Below, piece after piece: positions 15,581-23,979 of a DNA stretch of 64,000 bases (the first letter of the stretch is position 1; each line of letters starts with the position of its first letter). The notes under the pieces were generated by a model. It was not told the origin of the DNA. It saw only the letters and a program-made list of their open reading frames with translations, and did not search any database. Origin of the DNA: Blastopirellula sediminis (GTDB lineage: Bacteria > Planctomycetota > Planctomycetia > Pirellulales > Pirellulaceae). The translations under genes and the position numbers were made by a program. The DNA lies in the NCBI RefSeq assembly GCF_020966755.1, contig NZ_JAJKFT010000010.1:248001-312000 (forward strand). The letters run 5' to 3'.

Positions 15581-17251
15581 TTAGTTCACTTCGGGAATGT
15601 CGAGCTTCGCTTCCTGGGCGGCGACTCGCAGCTTGTTGAGCGCTCGGGCTTCGATCTGGCGAATCCGCTCTTTGGTGACGCCCAACTCGGCGCCCACTTC
15701 TTTCAACGTTTGCGGTTCGTGATCGTGGTCCAGGCCGTAGCGGCGGATGATGATCTTTTGCTCGCGTTCGTCGAGCCGATTCAAAATCCGCTGAATCTGG
15801 CGTTCGCGCTGCTGCTGCATCGCTTCCTGCTCGTACTGATCGCTGCGGGTGTCGACCCGACCCTGGAACAGTTCGTCCAAACTGGTGCGGAATCGATCGC
15901 GATGCTTGAACTCGACCGGAATCGTCCGAGCGAAGTTCTTCATGATCGCCCAGCTGCAGTACGTGCTGAACTTGTTGCCACGCGAGTAGTCGAACTTTTC
16001 GACCGCCCGGATGAGCGACATATTGCCGTCGCTGACCAGTTCAAAGAACTCGTCGGCGGCGCCCAAGTGACGCTTGGCGATCGATACGACCAGACGCAGG
16101 TTCGACTGCACGATCTGGTTTTTCACGTCGACCGCCGCTTCGTACAAGCGTTCGATTTCGTCCATGACGCTCGCCTTGGCTTTGCTCGCCTCAACGCCGT
16201 CACGCAACTTCGCCGCTTTGTACTTCAGGTAGTTGAACTTGCGGAACAGGTGGTATTCCTGCTCGCGGGTCAGCAAGGGAGCTTCGTACAGCGAAGCGAG
16301 ATACGAGGGCAAACCGGACGGCGGTCGCGTACGACGGGTCGCCGTTTCGGCCGCGGGAAGCGGGCCCAGGATCTCGTCTTCCATACTCGCATCGTCGAAC
16401 ACCTCGTTGTAGATGAAGTCGAGCGGCAGCTCTTCGATGTGAGTTGCACGGACTTCATTCACGACGCGATAGACGCTGTTCTTGGTCCGATGATAACGCT
16501 CGGCCAGACGATCGACCGAAGTCCCGTCGCGATAGGCCTGGAAGATCCCTTCCTTGGCGTCTTCGCTGAGCGGACCGGTCGAGCGCGGGAAGACCGCGGT
16601 CTCGGCGTTTTTTTCATCGTAGTTTTTCAGCGTGTAGCGAATCGTCTCGACGCTACGACCCATGCGGGAGGCGATGCGGCGAGCCACTTCCGAAGGACCG
16701 CCGCCGGCGCGAGCCAGACGTCGGGCACGTTCGATGATTTCGTCTTTTTCCTCTTCGGTCAGCTGACTGAATTGCCGGCCCCGTTCGATCCGTTCGGAGT
16801 TGGTCCGGACGAAGCGTTCGACGCTGCTCTTCAGGAAGCCGACGCGTTTGCGTCCTTCAAACAGGAAGCGGCGGCTGACGAGGCCTTGGGCTCGCCAACG
16901 AGAAATCGTTTTGGTCGAAACGTTGAACTTGCGGCTCAAGTCTTCGACGGTCAGCACTTCTTCCCCGGCCAATTCGACCGGAATGTCGGCCGAGTCGGAG
17001 AGGTCTTCGACGAAGAGACGAAGGTCGTGCTGCGTTTCGGCGCCTTCGACCGTTCCCTTCGGATTGTCGTCCGGGCGGAAATCGGTGATGCGGTAGTAAA
17101 GATATTCGTAGGGATAGGTTTTCTTCGGGTCGATTTCGCTCAACAAGCGCTCGGCTCGGTTGGCCTGATCCACCTTCTTATCGCGCGGCGCGAATCGGAC
17201 CTGTTGGTCGCGAAACCGTCGCAAGCTGTCGGATTTGTAGTTCGTATTCAC
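15581..17251 (-). CDS. Sigma-70 family RNA polymerase sigma factor with large HTH-containing N-terminal extension
   Basis: A 556-residue sigma factor. Residues about 98-150 look like a MerR/excisionase-type helix-turn-helix (LTVEDLSRKFNVSTKTISRW), and 165-212 and 228-272 look like two further recombinase-type HTH units. Sigma region 1.2 is near 312-350, region 2 at 373-447 (NLRLVVSIAKRHLG, DGNMSLIRAVEKFD), region 3 is very short, and region 4 spans 487-545 with TLKEVGAELGVTKERIRQIE. The GTG at 17251 is chosen because GAGGGA lies 4 nt before it; ATG at 17278 is in frame upstream. In region 2.4 the E. coli residues W434, Q437 and T440 correspond to Ala435, Lys438 and Ala441. It is probably an alternative or lineage-specific sigma rather than a normal RpoD. 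Confidence 0.88.
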   Translation of the reverse strand: MNTNYKSDSLRRFRDQQVRFAPRDKKVDQANRAERLLSEIDPKKTYPYEYLYYRITDFRPDDNPKGTVEGAETQHDLRLFVEDLSDSADIPVELAGEEVLTVEDLSRKFNVSTKTISRWRAQGLVSRRFLFEGRKRVGFLKSSVERFVRTNSERIERGRQFSQLTEEEKDEIIERARRLARAGGGPSEVARRIASRMGRSVETIRYTLKNYDEKNAETAVFPRSTGPLSEDAKEGIFQAYRDGTSVDRLAERYHRTKNSVYRVVNEVRATHIEELPLDFIYNEVFDDASMEDEILGPLPAAETATRRTRPPSGLPSYLASLYEAPLLTREQEYHLFRKFNYLKYKAAKLRDGVEASKAKASVMDEIERLYEAAVDVKNQIVQSNLRLVVSIAKRHLGAADEFFELVSDGNMSLIRAVEKFDYSRGNKFSTYCSWAIMKNFARTIPVEFKHRDRFRTSLDELFQGRVDTRSDQYEQEAMQQQRERQIQRILNRLDEREQKIIIRRYGLDHDHEPQTLKEVGAELGVTKERIRQIEARALNKLRVAAQEAKLDIPEVN

Positions 17252-17789
17252 GGTGTCCCTCACTAGGTGAGCTGCCAACAGCGACTATCCCTGCGAGTTA
17301 CTCGCACGCGTCGGACTTTGGTGGTGCAGCGTCCTTCCCGGACGCACGTCACTCAAGCACTGGGACTGAAAACCTGCAAAGCAGGGGCCTCTTTCCTGTC
17401 AAAATGCTTGTCGCAGTCGAAAAGATCTAAAATTTCACCTCGTTTTTATTAGTGAACCTTAAGACTATTCGTCAGCGAATTGTTCATTGGTTTATACGCA
17501 GATAAGTGCGAAAAGGTTGCGGAAATGTTCGCAGTTTTTTTCAAGTTCGCGTTTGGGATATGGGAATTCTGGGAAAAGAGCTGATGAGGTAGGAACCGTT
17601 AAACGGTCGCCTGAATTAACTTTACGTCAATTTTTGGCTTCCGGTTCGTTCGCTATCTCACAAGCCCGTTTTCGTCAACTATTGGAACAACCCCAACATC
17701 CCGCCCAATCTGTTGGATTTGGGCGCCCGATTTTGACGATCCTAACGAAGGATCACTTCTTTCTAGCGCGCCCACCGGGATTTCGTTAC
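17252..17789. other. Intergenic region upstream of the sigma factor gene
   Basis: A 538-bp divergent spacer, more AT-rich than its neighbours around 17420-17560. It must hold the promoter of the sigma factor gene and possibly that of the gene at 17790. A plus-strand frame is open through the second half without a ribosome binding site, and is read as an accidental extension of the 17790 gene. No repeat or RNA gene was recognised. Confidence 0.4.
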
Positions 17790-19205
17790 ATGAACTTCGA
17801 TGCACGAATCGCACTATTCGTTTCGCTTTCCTTTTTCGCGCCGGGAATTTCCGCAGCGGCCGAACAAAGCGTCGAAATGAAGGTGGATCCCGCCACCCAA
17901 AACCGTGTCGTGAAAGTAGTTATGGAGGTGGAAGGGACCGTTCGCGTCAATCCGGACGGAACCAAACTTCGCGAATTTCCGATGGCGCTGACCGGCACCC
18001 TCCAATATGACGAACGAATCCTCGGTTCGGGCGCTCCGATTGCGGCCATCCGCAAGTACGACGAAGCCTGGGCCGACATGAAGCTCAACGGCCAGGATGA
18101 GCGGACGACGCTCCCTGCTTCGAAGACGCTAGTCGCCGCCGAGCTGGATGGGGGCCGCCAAAAGTTGTTCCTGCCGGAGGGGCATTTCACCCGCGGCGAA
18201 CTCGATCTGATCAATGTCCAATGCAGCAGTTTGCTAGCGGGACATTTCCTGCCGAAGACCAAGGTCAAAGTTGGCGACGTCTGGACCTTTGAAAACGACC
18301 GCCTGGCCGAGCTCTTCCTGCTCGACGCCGTTTCGCAAAATGACATGAAGGCCAAGTTGATCCAGATCACCGACACCCAGGCCAAGATGGAACTGAACGG
18401 CACGATCGCTGGCGCCGCCGGCGGGGTCGCGACCGATCTCTCGGTGAAAGCCAAGATCAACTTCAACCTGGAACATAAGACCGTCGAGTGGGTCGCCGCC
18501 GCGATCGACGAAAACCGCGCGATCGCCCACAACGCTCCTGGCTTCAAAGTTAAAGCGGTCATCCGAATGCTGTCGCAACCGGTCGAAGCCCCGGTCGCCG
18601 CTCTCTCGGACGCGCAACTGGCGAAGGTCGACCTGACGCCGAACTCCGGCAAGATGCTGCTCAGCTACGAGTCGAAAGAAGCAGGCTTCGGTCTGCTGCT
18701 GGAACGGGACTGGACGATGATGAGCGAAACCGGCAAGCAGTCGGTCTTCCGTCTGGTGAAGCAGGGGGACCTGATCGCCCAGTGCAACGTGACCCACATC
18801 AGCAACCTGAAGGCGGGCGAACAAATGACGCTGGAAGCGTTCCAGCAAGAGGTGCAGAAGTCGCTCGGCAAGAACTTCGGCGAGTTCGCCGACGCCTCGG
18901 AAGGGGTCACCTCGAACGGTCTGCGTCGACTGCGAGTCACCGCGCACGGCGTCGCCGAAAGCATGCCGATCGAATGGATCTACTACCTTTTCTCGGACGA
19001 TTCGGGACGTCGCTATTCGATCGTCTTTACGCTCGAAACGTCGCTGGCGGAGAAGTTCGCCGAAGGAGATCGCAGTTTCGCCGGCGGCTTTGAGATGCTG
19101 GCGCTGCCGGAACCGAAGGCGACCGCCGCGTCGGAAGGCGACGCGGCTGACCAGCCGGCGCTGCGAGCTGCAAAAACGCCGGAAACGAGCGTCCTGAAGA
19201 AGTAG
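17790..19205 (+). CDS. Exported protein of unknown function
   Basis: From ATG at 17790 the product has 471 residues and starts with a clear signal peptide (MNFDARIALFVSLSFFAPGISAAAEQ). The frame is open 303 nt further upstream, but that part has no ribosome binding site and would bury the signal peptide. The mature protein has no known catalytic motif. A middle region (about 150-260, beta-rich: KVKVGDVWTFENDRL) and a C-terminal region (about 285-440, with WTMMSETGKQSVFRLV) look like separate domains. It converges with the next gene with only 6 nt between them. Function is not recognised. Confidence 0.75.
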   Translation: MNFDARIALFVSLSFFAPGISAAAEQSVEMKVDPATQNRVVKVVMEVEGTVRVNPDGTKLREFPMALTGTLQYDERILGSGAPIAAIRKYDEAWADMKLNGQDERTTLPASKTLVAAELDGGRQKLFLPEGHFTRGELDLINVQCSSLLAGHFLPKTKVKVGDVWTFENDRLAELFLLDAVSQNDMKAKLIQITDTQAKMELNGTIAGAAGGVATDLSVKAKINFNLEHKTVEWVAAAIDENRAIAHNAPGFKVKAVIRMLSQPVEAPVAALSDAQLAKVDLTPNSGKMLLSYESKEAGFGLLLERDWTMMSETGKQSVFRLVKQGDLIAQCNVTHISNLKAGEQMTLEAFQQEVQKSLGKNFGEFADASEGVTSNGLRRLRVTAHGVAESMPIEWIYYLFSDDSGRRYSIVFTLETSLAEKFAEGDRSFAGGFEMLALPEPKATAASEGDAADQPALRAAKTPETSVLKK

Positions 19206-19211
19206 TTCCGC

Positions 19212-19811
19212 TTAGGCGGAGCTCTTCGGCAGCTTTCGCGGAAACGGCGAAGGCTGCAACGGAGGGAGAGGCTGCCCCGTCTCCTCTTCCCAGCCGTGCC
19301 GTTCTTCTTCGCTCGCATAGTAGCGAAGCCAAACGTCCGGATTGTCATCCGGCGGTGCGCAGTTGAATGAAAGCGTATGCGACGGCAAGTCGACCATCTT
19401 TTCGTACGACGTCAAAATGTCTCGCTTGACGATGCAGTACAGCTGCCGGTCGCTGAGGTGGTCGGTAAAGTCGAGATAGATTCTCTTACTTGCTAGCATT
19501 TGAATCGCGTCCCACAGCTGACGATGAACTTCTTCGTCGGAGAGCGATTCAGGATTGGGGAGCTGCAGGGGAGGGGAGAACCACTCGCCGAGCGGCAAAA
19601 TCGGTGCACGTTCCCAGGCCAGGATGGCGGTCAGGAATTCGTTTTCTACCTGTAGCGGAACGCGTCCGTTGTCCAGGCACGCGATTGACTCGTCGAAGTA
19701 GGGCTCCAACTCGTCGCGCAACTGCGCGTTGAGCAGAAGTTGATCGACTTCGTCAGGATGCGGGCGGCGAATTCTCACGTTGGGCAGGCCTTCTACAAAA
19801 CAGCCAGGCAA
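19212..19811 (-). CDS. Conserved hypothetical protein
   Basis: A 199-residue soluble protein without signal peptide or membrane segment. It is acidic, with WERAPILPLGEWFSPP and the middle stretch LHRQLWDAIQ-like (EEVHRQLWDAIQMLASKRIYLDFTD split over residues 95-120), and a proline-rich C-terminus. The start is uncertain: ATG at 19811 has no strong ribosome binding site. Similar short proteins occur in planctomycete genomes, but the family has no known role that can be read from sequence. It faces the convergent exported protein at 17790-19205. Confidence 0.65.
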   Translation of the reverse strand: MPGCFVEGLPNVRIRRPHPDEVDQLLLNAQLRDELEPYFDESIACLDNGRVPLQVENEFLTAILAWERAPILPLGEWFSPPLQLPNPESLSDEEVHRQLWDAIQMLASKRIYLDFTDHLSDRQLYCIVKRDILTSYEKMVDLPSHTLSFNCAPPDDNPDVWLRYYASEEERHGWEEETGQPLPPLQPSPFPRKLPKSSA

Positions 19812-20431
19812 ATTTCACTTGATGCGCTTCGTGTTGCACGTTCTCCATGACTTTAACAACAACGGATTTCGCTTCAAGATTTTGACGGCAGTTGCCGGGG
19901 CAGAATTCGGGCAGTTCTGAAAACCGATCACGTGCGATCGCTACAATCGCGACAGCTTTCCCGTTACAACCGTTTTAACCCGTCGAGATTCAGCGTTTGC
20001 TCAAAAGATTTCTGCAAGAATAACTGGACTTGCCGGAGCTAGCGGTCGACTACCGGGGGAGTCGCAGCCAGAGCGCCATTTTTTCCTCGAATTCTTCCCC
20101 CTTCCTCTTTCTGCGACCATGACGCCGCCGCGAGGGACTCTCCCCGGGCCGTTTTGACGCCGGGATGGGATCGCTCCAAAAACGGCTTGCCCCGGCAAAC
20201 TGTCAACAAGTTTTCCCGATATGACGCCCCGGTTTTGCGCGATTTACGTCATCGCCTTTCGCCTAGTCTCGCAGCGCCGTCCCCGGCGTGCTGAACGACG
20301 TCTCAAGCGTGATGAACGCCGCTACCTCGTTTGATAGGGGCGATTGATGCGACTAGCGACGCTTTCGCCCCTTGCCGAACGGAAGTAAGGAGCGACAGAG
20401 GAATCGTTTGGAATCAAAGCGAGGAGCGGAA
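19812..20431. other. Long intergenic region upstream of the CinA-nucleotidyltransferase gene
   Basis: About 620 bp with no supported gene. Short frames on both strands lack ribosome binding sites. Several purine-rich patches (AAGTAAGGAGCG near 20384 and GCGAGGAGCGG at 20419-20429) lie near the right end; the second is the ribosome binding site of the leader ORF at 20432. The rest shows no clear structure by eye. Confidence 0.4.
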
Positions 20432-20509
20432 ATGACGGGACAAACCGTAGAACCTGGGTTGGCGATTGCTAGCCCCGCGTCATACCATAGAAAGCAGAGA
20501 GCTCACTGA
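20432..20509 (+). CDS. Possible 25-codon leader ORF before the CinA-nucleotidyltransferase gene
   Basis: ATG at 20432 is preceded by GAGGAG with 5-nt spacing, the best ribosome binding site in the area. It opens a 25-codon frame (MTGQTVEPGLAIASPAS...) that stops at TGA 20507-20509, overlapping the upstream part of the next reading frame in a different phase. It could be a translated leader peptide coupled to the next gene, or the true start of that gene if a base is missing in the sequence. No function is proposed. Confidence 0.4.
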   Translation: MTGQTVEPGLAIASPASYHRKQRAH

Positions 20510-20534
20510 TCTCGCTCCCCAGGCAGCCAGCGTT

Positions 20535-21710
20535 GTGCCCTACGTTCAGCCCACCCAACTCATCCGGCAGTTACATCTCGCCCCGAATCAACTGGTGATG
20601 GCAGTCACCGGCGGCGGTAGCGAAGCGATCAGCAGCTTGCTGCAAGTTCCCGGCGCGTCGCAAACCTTGCTCGAGGCGATCGTTCCTTATTCCGGCGTCG
20701 CTCTGGCCGATCTGCTCAAGCGACCGCCGGAACAATACTGCAGCGAGGCGACTGCCCGCGCGATGGCGGTCAGTGCGTTTCTTCGGGCGCGCAAGTTGTG
20801 GCGAAAAGCGGCGGCGACCGGAGCGGTGAGCGGCGAACAACCGCCGCTGATGGGCGTCGGATGCACCGCCAGTCTGAAATCGCACCAAACGAAGAAAGGC
20901 CCGCATCGCGTTCACCTGGCGATTCAAACGCCGGAAGCGACGACGGTGGCGAACCTGGTGCTGACCAAAGAAGCTCGCACGCGCGACGAGGAAGAGAAGC
21001 TGACTTCGGAGCTGATTCTCGATCGCATCGCCGCCGCGGCCGGCCTGACCGAAACGATCCGGATTAGCCTGCTGCCAGGGGAACAGATCGACGAAACGGT
21101 CTATCGCGCCCAACCAAAGTGGCGAGAACTATTGCAAGGCGATATCCGCGCCTGCATCGGTTCCGGCGAACCGGCTTCCCCCGCCGATCATTCCGGCGCG
21201 ATCATGTCAGGCGCGTTCAATCCGCTGCACGAAGGTCACCTTGAGATGGCGGCGGTCGCCGAGCAGATCTTGGGTCGCCCGGTTGAGTACGAGATCTCGA
21301 TCGAGAACGTCGAAAAGCCGCCGCTCGACTTCGGCGAAATGGCCGAGCGAGTCGACCAGTTCGAGCCGCCGCAGCGTTGTTGGTTGACGCGGGCTCCGAC
21401 CTTTGTGGAAAAGGCGAGGATTTTTCCGGAAGCGACCTTTGTGGTGGGCGCCGACACGATCGTCCGGATCGCGGACACTCGGTACTACAACGACTCCGAG
21501 AAAAAACGGGACGCCGCCATCCGAGAATTTACTGAACAAAACTGCCGATTCTTGGTTTTCCCCCGCCAAGTGAAAGGGGAGTTTCTGACCCTGGAAGAGA
21601 TCGAACTTCCCACTGCTTTGCGCAGACTGAGCGATGGTGTCAGTCCCGAACTGTTCCGCGCGGATATTTCGTCCACCGAAATTCGTCGCCGCCTCAGCGA
21701 GTTGGGTTAA
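20535..21710 (+). CDS. Fusion of a CinA C-terminal-like domain and a NadD-like nucleotidyltransferase domain
   Basis: The N-terminal half (to about residue 170) resembles the CinA C-terminal/NMN amidase domain (VMAVTGGGSEAISSLL, GVGCTASLKS). The C-terminal half (from about 205) is a nucleotidyltransferase of the NMN/NaMN adenylyltransferase fold: SGAFNPLHEGHLEMA (the HxGH-type motif is HEGH) and ISSTEIRRRL near the end (the ISST/S-x-R motif). CinA-type NMN deamidases make NaMN and NadD-type enzymes adenylate it, so the fusion fits pyridine nucleotide recycling; this is inference. The start is unclear: GTG 20535 is used, TTG 20466 is in frame, and the good ribosome binding site belongs to a leader ORF in another phase. 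Confidence 0.75.
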   Translation: MPYVQPTQLIRQLHLAPNQLVMAVTGGGSEAISSLLQVPGASQTLLEAIVPYSGVALADLLKRPPEQYCSEATARAMAVSAFLRARKLWRKAAATGAVSGEQPPLMGVGCTASLKSHQTKKGPHRVHLAIQTPEATTVANLVLTKEARTRDEEEKLTSELILDRIAAAAGLTETIRISLLPGEQIDETVYRAQPKWRELLQGDIRACIGSGEPASPADHSGAIMSGAFNPLHEGHLEMAAVAEQILGRPVEYEISIENVEKPPLDFGEMAERVDQFEPPQRCWLTRAPTFVEKARIFPEATFVVGADTIVRIADTRYYNDSEKKRDAAIREFTEQNCRFLVFPRQVKGEFLTLEEIELPTALRRLSDGVSPELFRADISSTEIRRRLSELG

Positions 21711-21737
21711 TCCCAGTTCCGCACTCAATTTTGATGA

Positions 21738-21766
21738 TTGTGACTCGGCGGGCGCTTGCCTATAGT
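21738..21766 (+). promoter_or_regulatory. Candidate sigma-70-type promoter of the ROK kinase gene
   Basis: TTGTGA (21738-21743) and TATAGT (21761-21766) are spaced 17 nt apart. The expected start of transcription near 21773 lies downstream of the longest possible start of the ROK frame and so supports the GTG at 21843 as the true start. Confidence 0.5.
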
Positions 21767-21842
21767 AGCTTTGTCCTTCTGGTTCCTCGAACCGGTTGCG
21801 GACGACGAATTTGCAAGCGCCTTTCTGGACGATTTCCCACCC

Positions 21843-22862
21843 GTGACGACTCCTCCCTTCTTCTTCGGCGTTGATGTTGGCGGCACCAACATCAAGATCG
21901 GCCTGGTAGACGACGAAGGCCGTACCCTGGCCTACAAGAAGATTGCGACCGACGAACATCACGGTCCGGCCAGCGCTATGCGGCGCGTCGGCGTTGAGTT
22001 GCATGCGATGCTCGCCGAAGTGGGACTGACGATGGCGGAAGTCGCGTCGATCGGTTTGGCGACTCCCGGGACGATGGATCTGGCCAACGGCAAGCTGCTC
22101 GAAGCGCACAATCTGCCGCACTGGTTCAACTTTCCGATTCGCCAAGCGCTGGAAGAAGAGACGGGCGCAACCGTCGTGCTAGCAAATGACGCCAACGCCG
22201 CCGCCTTTGGCGAGTATTGGCTTGGCTCGGGACGCGAATTCCACAGCATGGTTTTGCTGACGCTCGGCACCGGCGTCGGCGGCGGCATCATCGTCAACGA
22301 CGCGCTGATCGAAGGAGATCACGGCTTCGGTTCGGAATGCGGCCACATCATCATCGACTTCAATGACGACGCGCGTGCGATTCCAACCGGACAGCGCGGT
22401 CACCTCGAAGCCTACGCCAGCGGCACTGCGATCGTGAAGCGAACGCAAGAGGCGATCGACGCCGGCGAAAAGAGCTCGATCATGGCCCGCATGAACAACG
22501 GCGAAAAGCTGACGCCGCTCTTGGTCGCCGAAGAAGCGGAGCGCGGCGACGAACTCTCGTTGTTCATCGTGATGGAAACGGCGCGCTATCTCGGCATCGG
22601 CGTCGTCTCACTGATGCACACGATCGATCCCGGCGCGGTCGTGCTCGGCGGTGCGGTTAACTTCGGCGGCGCCGATTCGCCTCTCGGTACGATGTTCATC
22701 GAACGCGTTCGCGAAGAAGTCAAACGCCGCGCGTTTCCGGTTCCGGGCAAGAAGACGGCGATCCGCTTCACTTCGCTCGGCGCGAACGCCGGCTATCTCG
22801 GCGCCTGCGGTCTGGCGCGTCAAGCTTACCTGCGCGATCATCAAACGCCGGTTACTTCGTAG
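21843..22862 (+). CDS. ROK family sugar kinase (glucokinase-like)
   Basis: A 339-residue kinase with the actin-like ATPase fold of ROK proteins. The phosphate loop GVDVGGTNIKIGL is at 9-21, the sugar-binding/catalytic ANDANAAAFGE has Asp116, and LTLGTGVGGGII is the second phosphate loop. The His of the zinc site is kept (ECGHIII, His168), but the normal CxCGxxGCxE is replaced by a segment without cysteines (PTGQRGHLEAYAS, 181-193). It probably phosphorylates glucose or a related sugar in the cytoplasm. The GTG start fits the family N-terminus and the upstream promoter. It converges with a lipoprotein gene 4 nt away. Confidence 0.85.
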   Translation: MTTPPFFFGVDVGGTNIKIGLVDDEGRTLAYKKIATDEHHGPASAMRRVGVELHAMLAEVGLTMAEVASIGLATPGTMDLANGKLLEAHNLPHWFNFPIRQALEEETGATVVLANDANAAAFGEYWLGSGREFHSMVLLTLGTGVGGGIIVNDALIEGDHGFGSECGHIIIDFNDDARAIPTGQRGHLEAYASGTAIVKRTQEAIDAGEKSSIMARMNNGEKLTPLLVAEEAERGDELSLFIVMETARYLGIGVVSLMHTIDPGAVVLGGAVNFGGADSPLGTMFIERVREEVKRRAFPVPGKKTAIRFTSLGANAGYLGACGLARQAYLRDHQTPVTS

Positions 22863-22866
22863 TCGG

Positions 22867-23310
22867 CTACTCTTCCAAGAATCGGAAGTGATAAAACCCG
22901 ACCGCGTTGATCTTGGGCTCGGGGATCGCATCGCTCACTCCTTTAGCGATCGCGTTGCGGACCGACTCTAGTTCCGGCTCGTTCAACTGCGAGCGGGTGA
23001 ACTCGCGGATGTTCAGGATGATGCCGTTGCGGAGGCGATGCTCTTTCAAGGCGAACTCGGCCTGGAACGCTTCTAGCTGATACTTCGGCATGATCACGTA
23101 GGCGTGGAAGTCCAACATGATCGTGCTGTTGGTCTTGTCTTGCGGAATCGTGATATCAAACGAACCAAGATCGAACTCGGCCGGGTCGGTCGGTTTCGGC
23201 AGGTTTTCTACGTCGCGAAACTGGATCGGCACTTCGCCGCAACCAGATGCGACGAGGAGCCAACAGATCGCGGCGAGATAGATTCCGCTTCGAGTCATCA
23301 CTTTGCCCAT
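22867..23310 (-). CDS. FliL-like small lipoprotein (paralogue A)
   Basis: A 147-residue lipoprotein: signal peptide and lipobox LVASGC near residue 24. The mature part is about 120 residues: LGSFDITIPQ, a strand-rich segment, then KEHRLRNGIILNIREF, LNEPELESVRNAI and a last strand. The same order appears in the two plus-strand genes at 23500 and 23957, and it resembles the periplasmic part of FliL (LRD-type helix, conserved L..PEL, final strand). FliL-like domains are SPFH-like and often act around membrane machines. No flagellar genes are in the window. ATG at 23298 is an alternative start that gives a shorter signal peptide. Confidence 0.7.
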   Translation of the reverse strand: MGKVMTRSGIYLAAICWLLVASGCGEVPIQFRDVENLPKPTDPAEFDLGSFDITIPQDKTNSTIMLDFHAYVIMPKYQLEAFQAEFALKEHRLRNGIILNIREFTRSQLNEPELESVRNAIAKGVSDAIPEPKINAVGFYHFRFLEE

Positions 23311-23499
23311 CCAACAGAAAACGCGCGGTACGTTTACTAATGTAGAACGTCATTTGCGCGAGGCTTGGCGATGCGACCGGCACAACCGTTACAACCGCGA
23401 CTTTGGGGGAAAATCCGCTTCCCATCGCTGAATTGCGATCCATATTTCCAAGTCGTCCGACGGGACACGTCTCTTCTCTTCTCTCAATTCGAAAACGTC

Positions 23500-23979
23500 A
23501 TGTTCAGCTTTTCGTTGCACAAACTGCTTTGGCTGATCGGCGGTCTGGCCGCTTTGGCTTCGGCCTTCGGCTGCGGTTCCAATAAATCGCAGAAGACCAC
23601 CTTCGAACCTTGGATCGAAGAGAAGGTGAGCTGGGTCGAGATTGAGTTAGGAGAGTTTTCGATCACGGTTCTCGCGGCGGACGATCCGACGCGGATGCCG
23701 AACCTCGATGAATACCAAGACAGCGTCGCGATTCACTTCAGCCTTCACTGCCTGGTCGATCCGGCCGACGAAGCGAAAGTGAAAGAGTTGCTGGAAACCA
23801 AAAAAGGGCGGCTATCGGACGAAGTGATTCGGACATGCCGCAACGCCAACCTGATTGACCTGGCGGATCCGGAACTGCGACTAGTCCGCGCTCAATTGCG
23901 AGACTTCTCGGATCGGTTGATCGGGCAAAGCTTGATTAAGAGGTTCGTATTCACCAATGTTACGCTCGAACGCTATTAA
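23500..23979 (+). CDS. FliL-like small lipoprotein (paralogue B)
   Basis: A 159-residue lipoprotein; lipobox ASAFGC near residue 25 after a hydrophobic signal. The mature part has LGEFSITVLA, then a 12-residue insertion relative to its neighbours, AIHFSLHCLVDPADEAKV, GRLSDEVIRTCRN and LADPELRLVRAQL. The arrangement matches paralogues A and C. It overlaps paralogue C by 23 nt, so the two are translationally coupled. The start ATG at 23500 is the first that gives a signal peptide; the frame is open further upstream without support. Function unknown; see paralogue A. Confidence 0.7.
   Translation: MFSFSLHKLLWLIGGLAALASAFGCGSNKSQKTTFEPWIEEKVSWVEIELGEFSITVLAADDPTRMPNLDEYQDSVAIHFSLHCLVDPADEAKVKELLETKKGRLSDEVIRTCRNANLIDLADPELRLVRAQLRDFSDRLIGQSLIKRFVFTNVTLERY

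Noticed and set aside
17487-17789. N-terminal extension of the exported protein at 17790
   Set aside because: The extension has no ribosome binding site, is AT-rich intergenic DNA, and would bury the signal peptide.
20500-20515. Programmed +1 frameshift like prfB between the leader ORF and the CinA-like gene
   Set aside because: The bases before the TGA (CAC) are not slippery and there is no internal Shine-Dalgarno at the needed distance; a leader ORF or sequence error is more likely.
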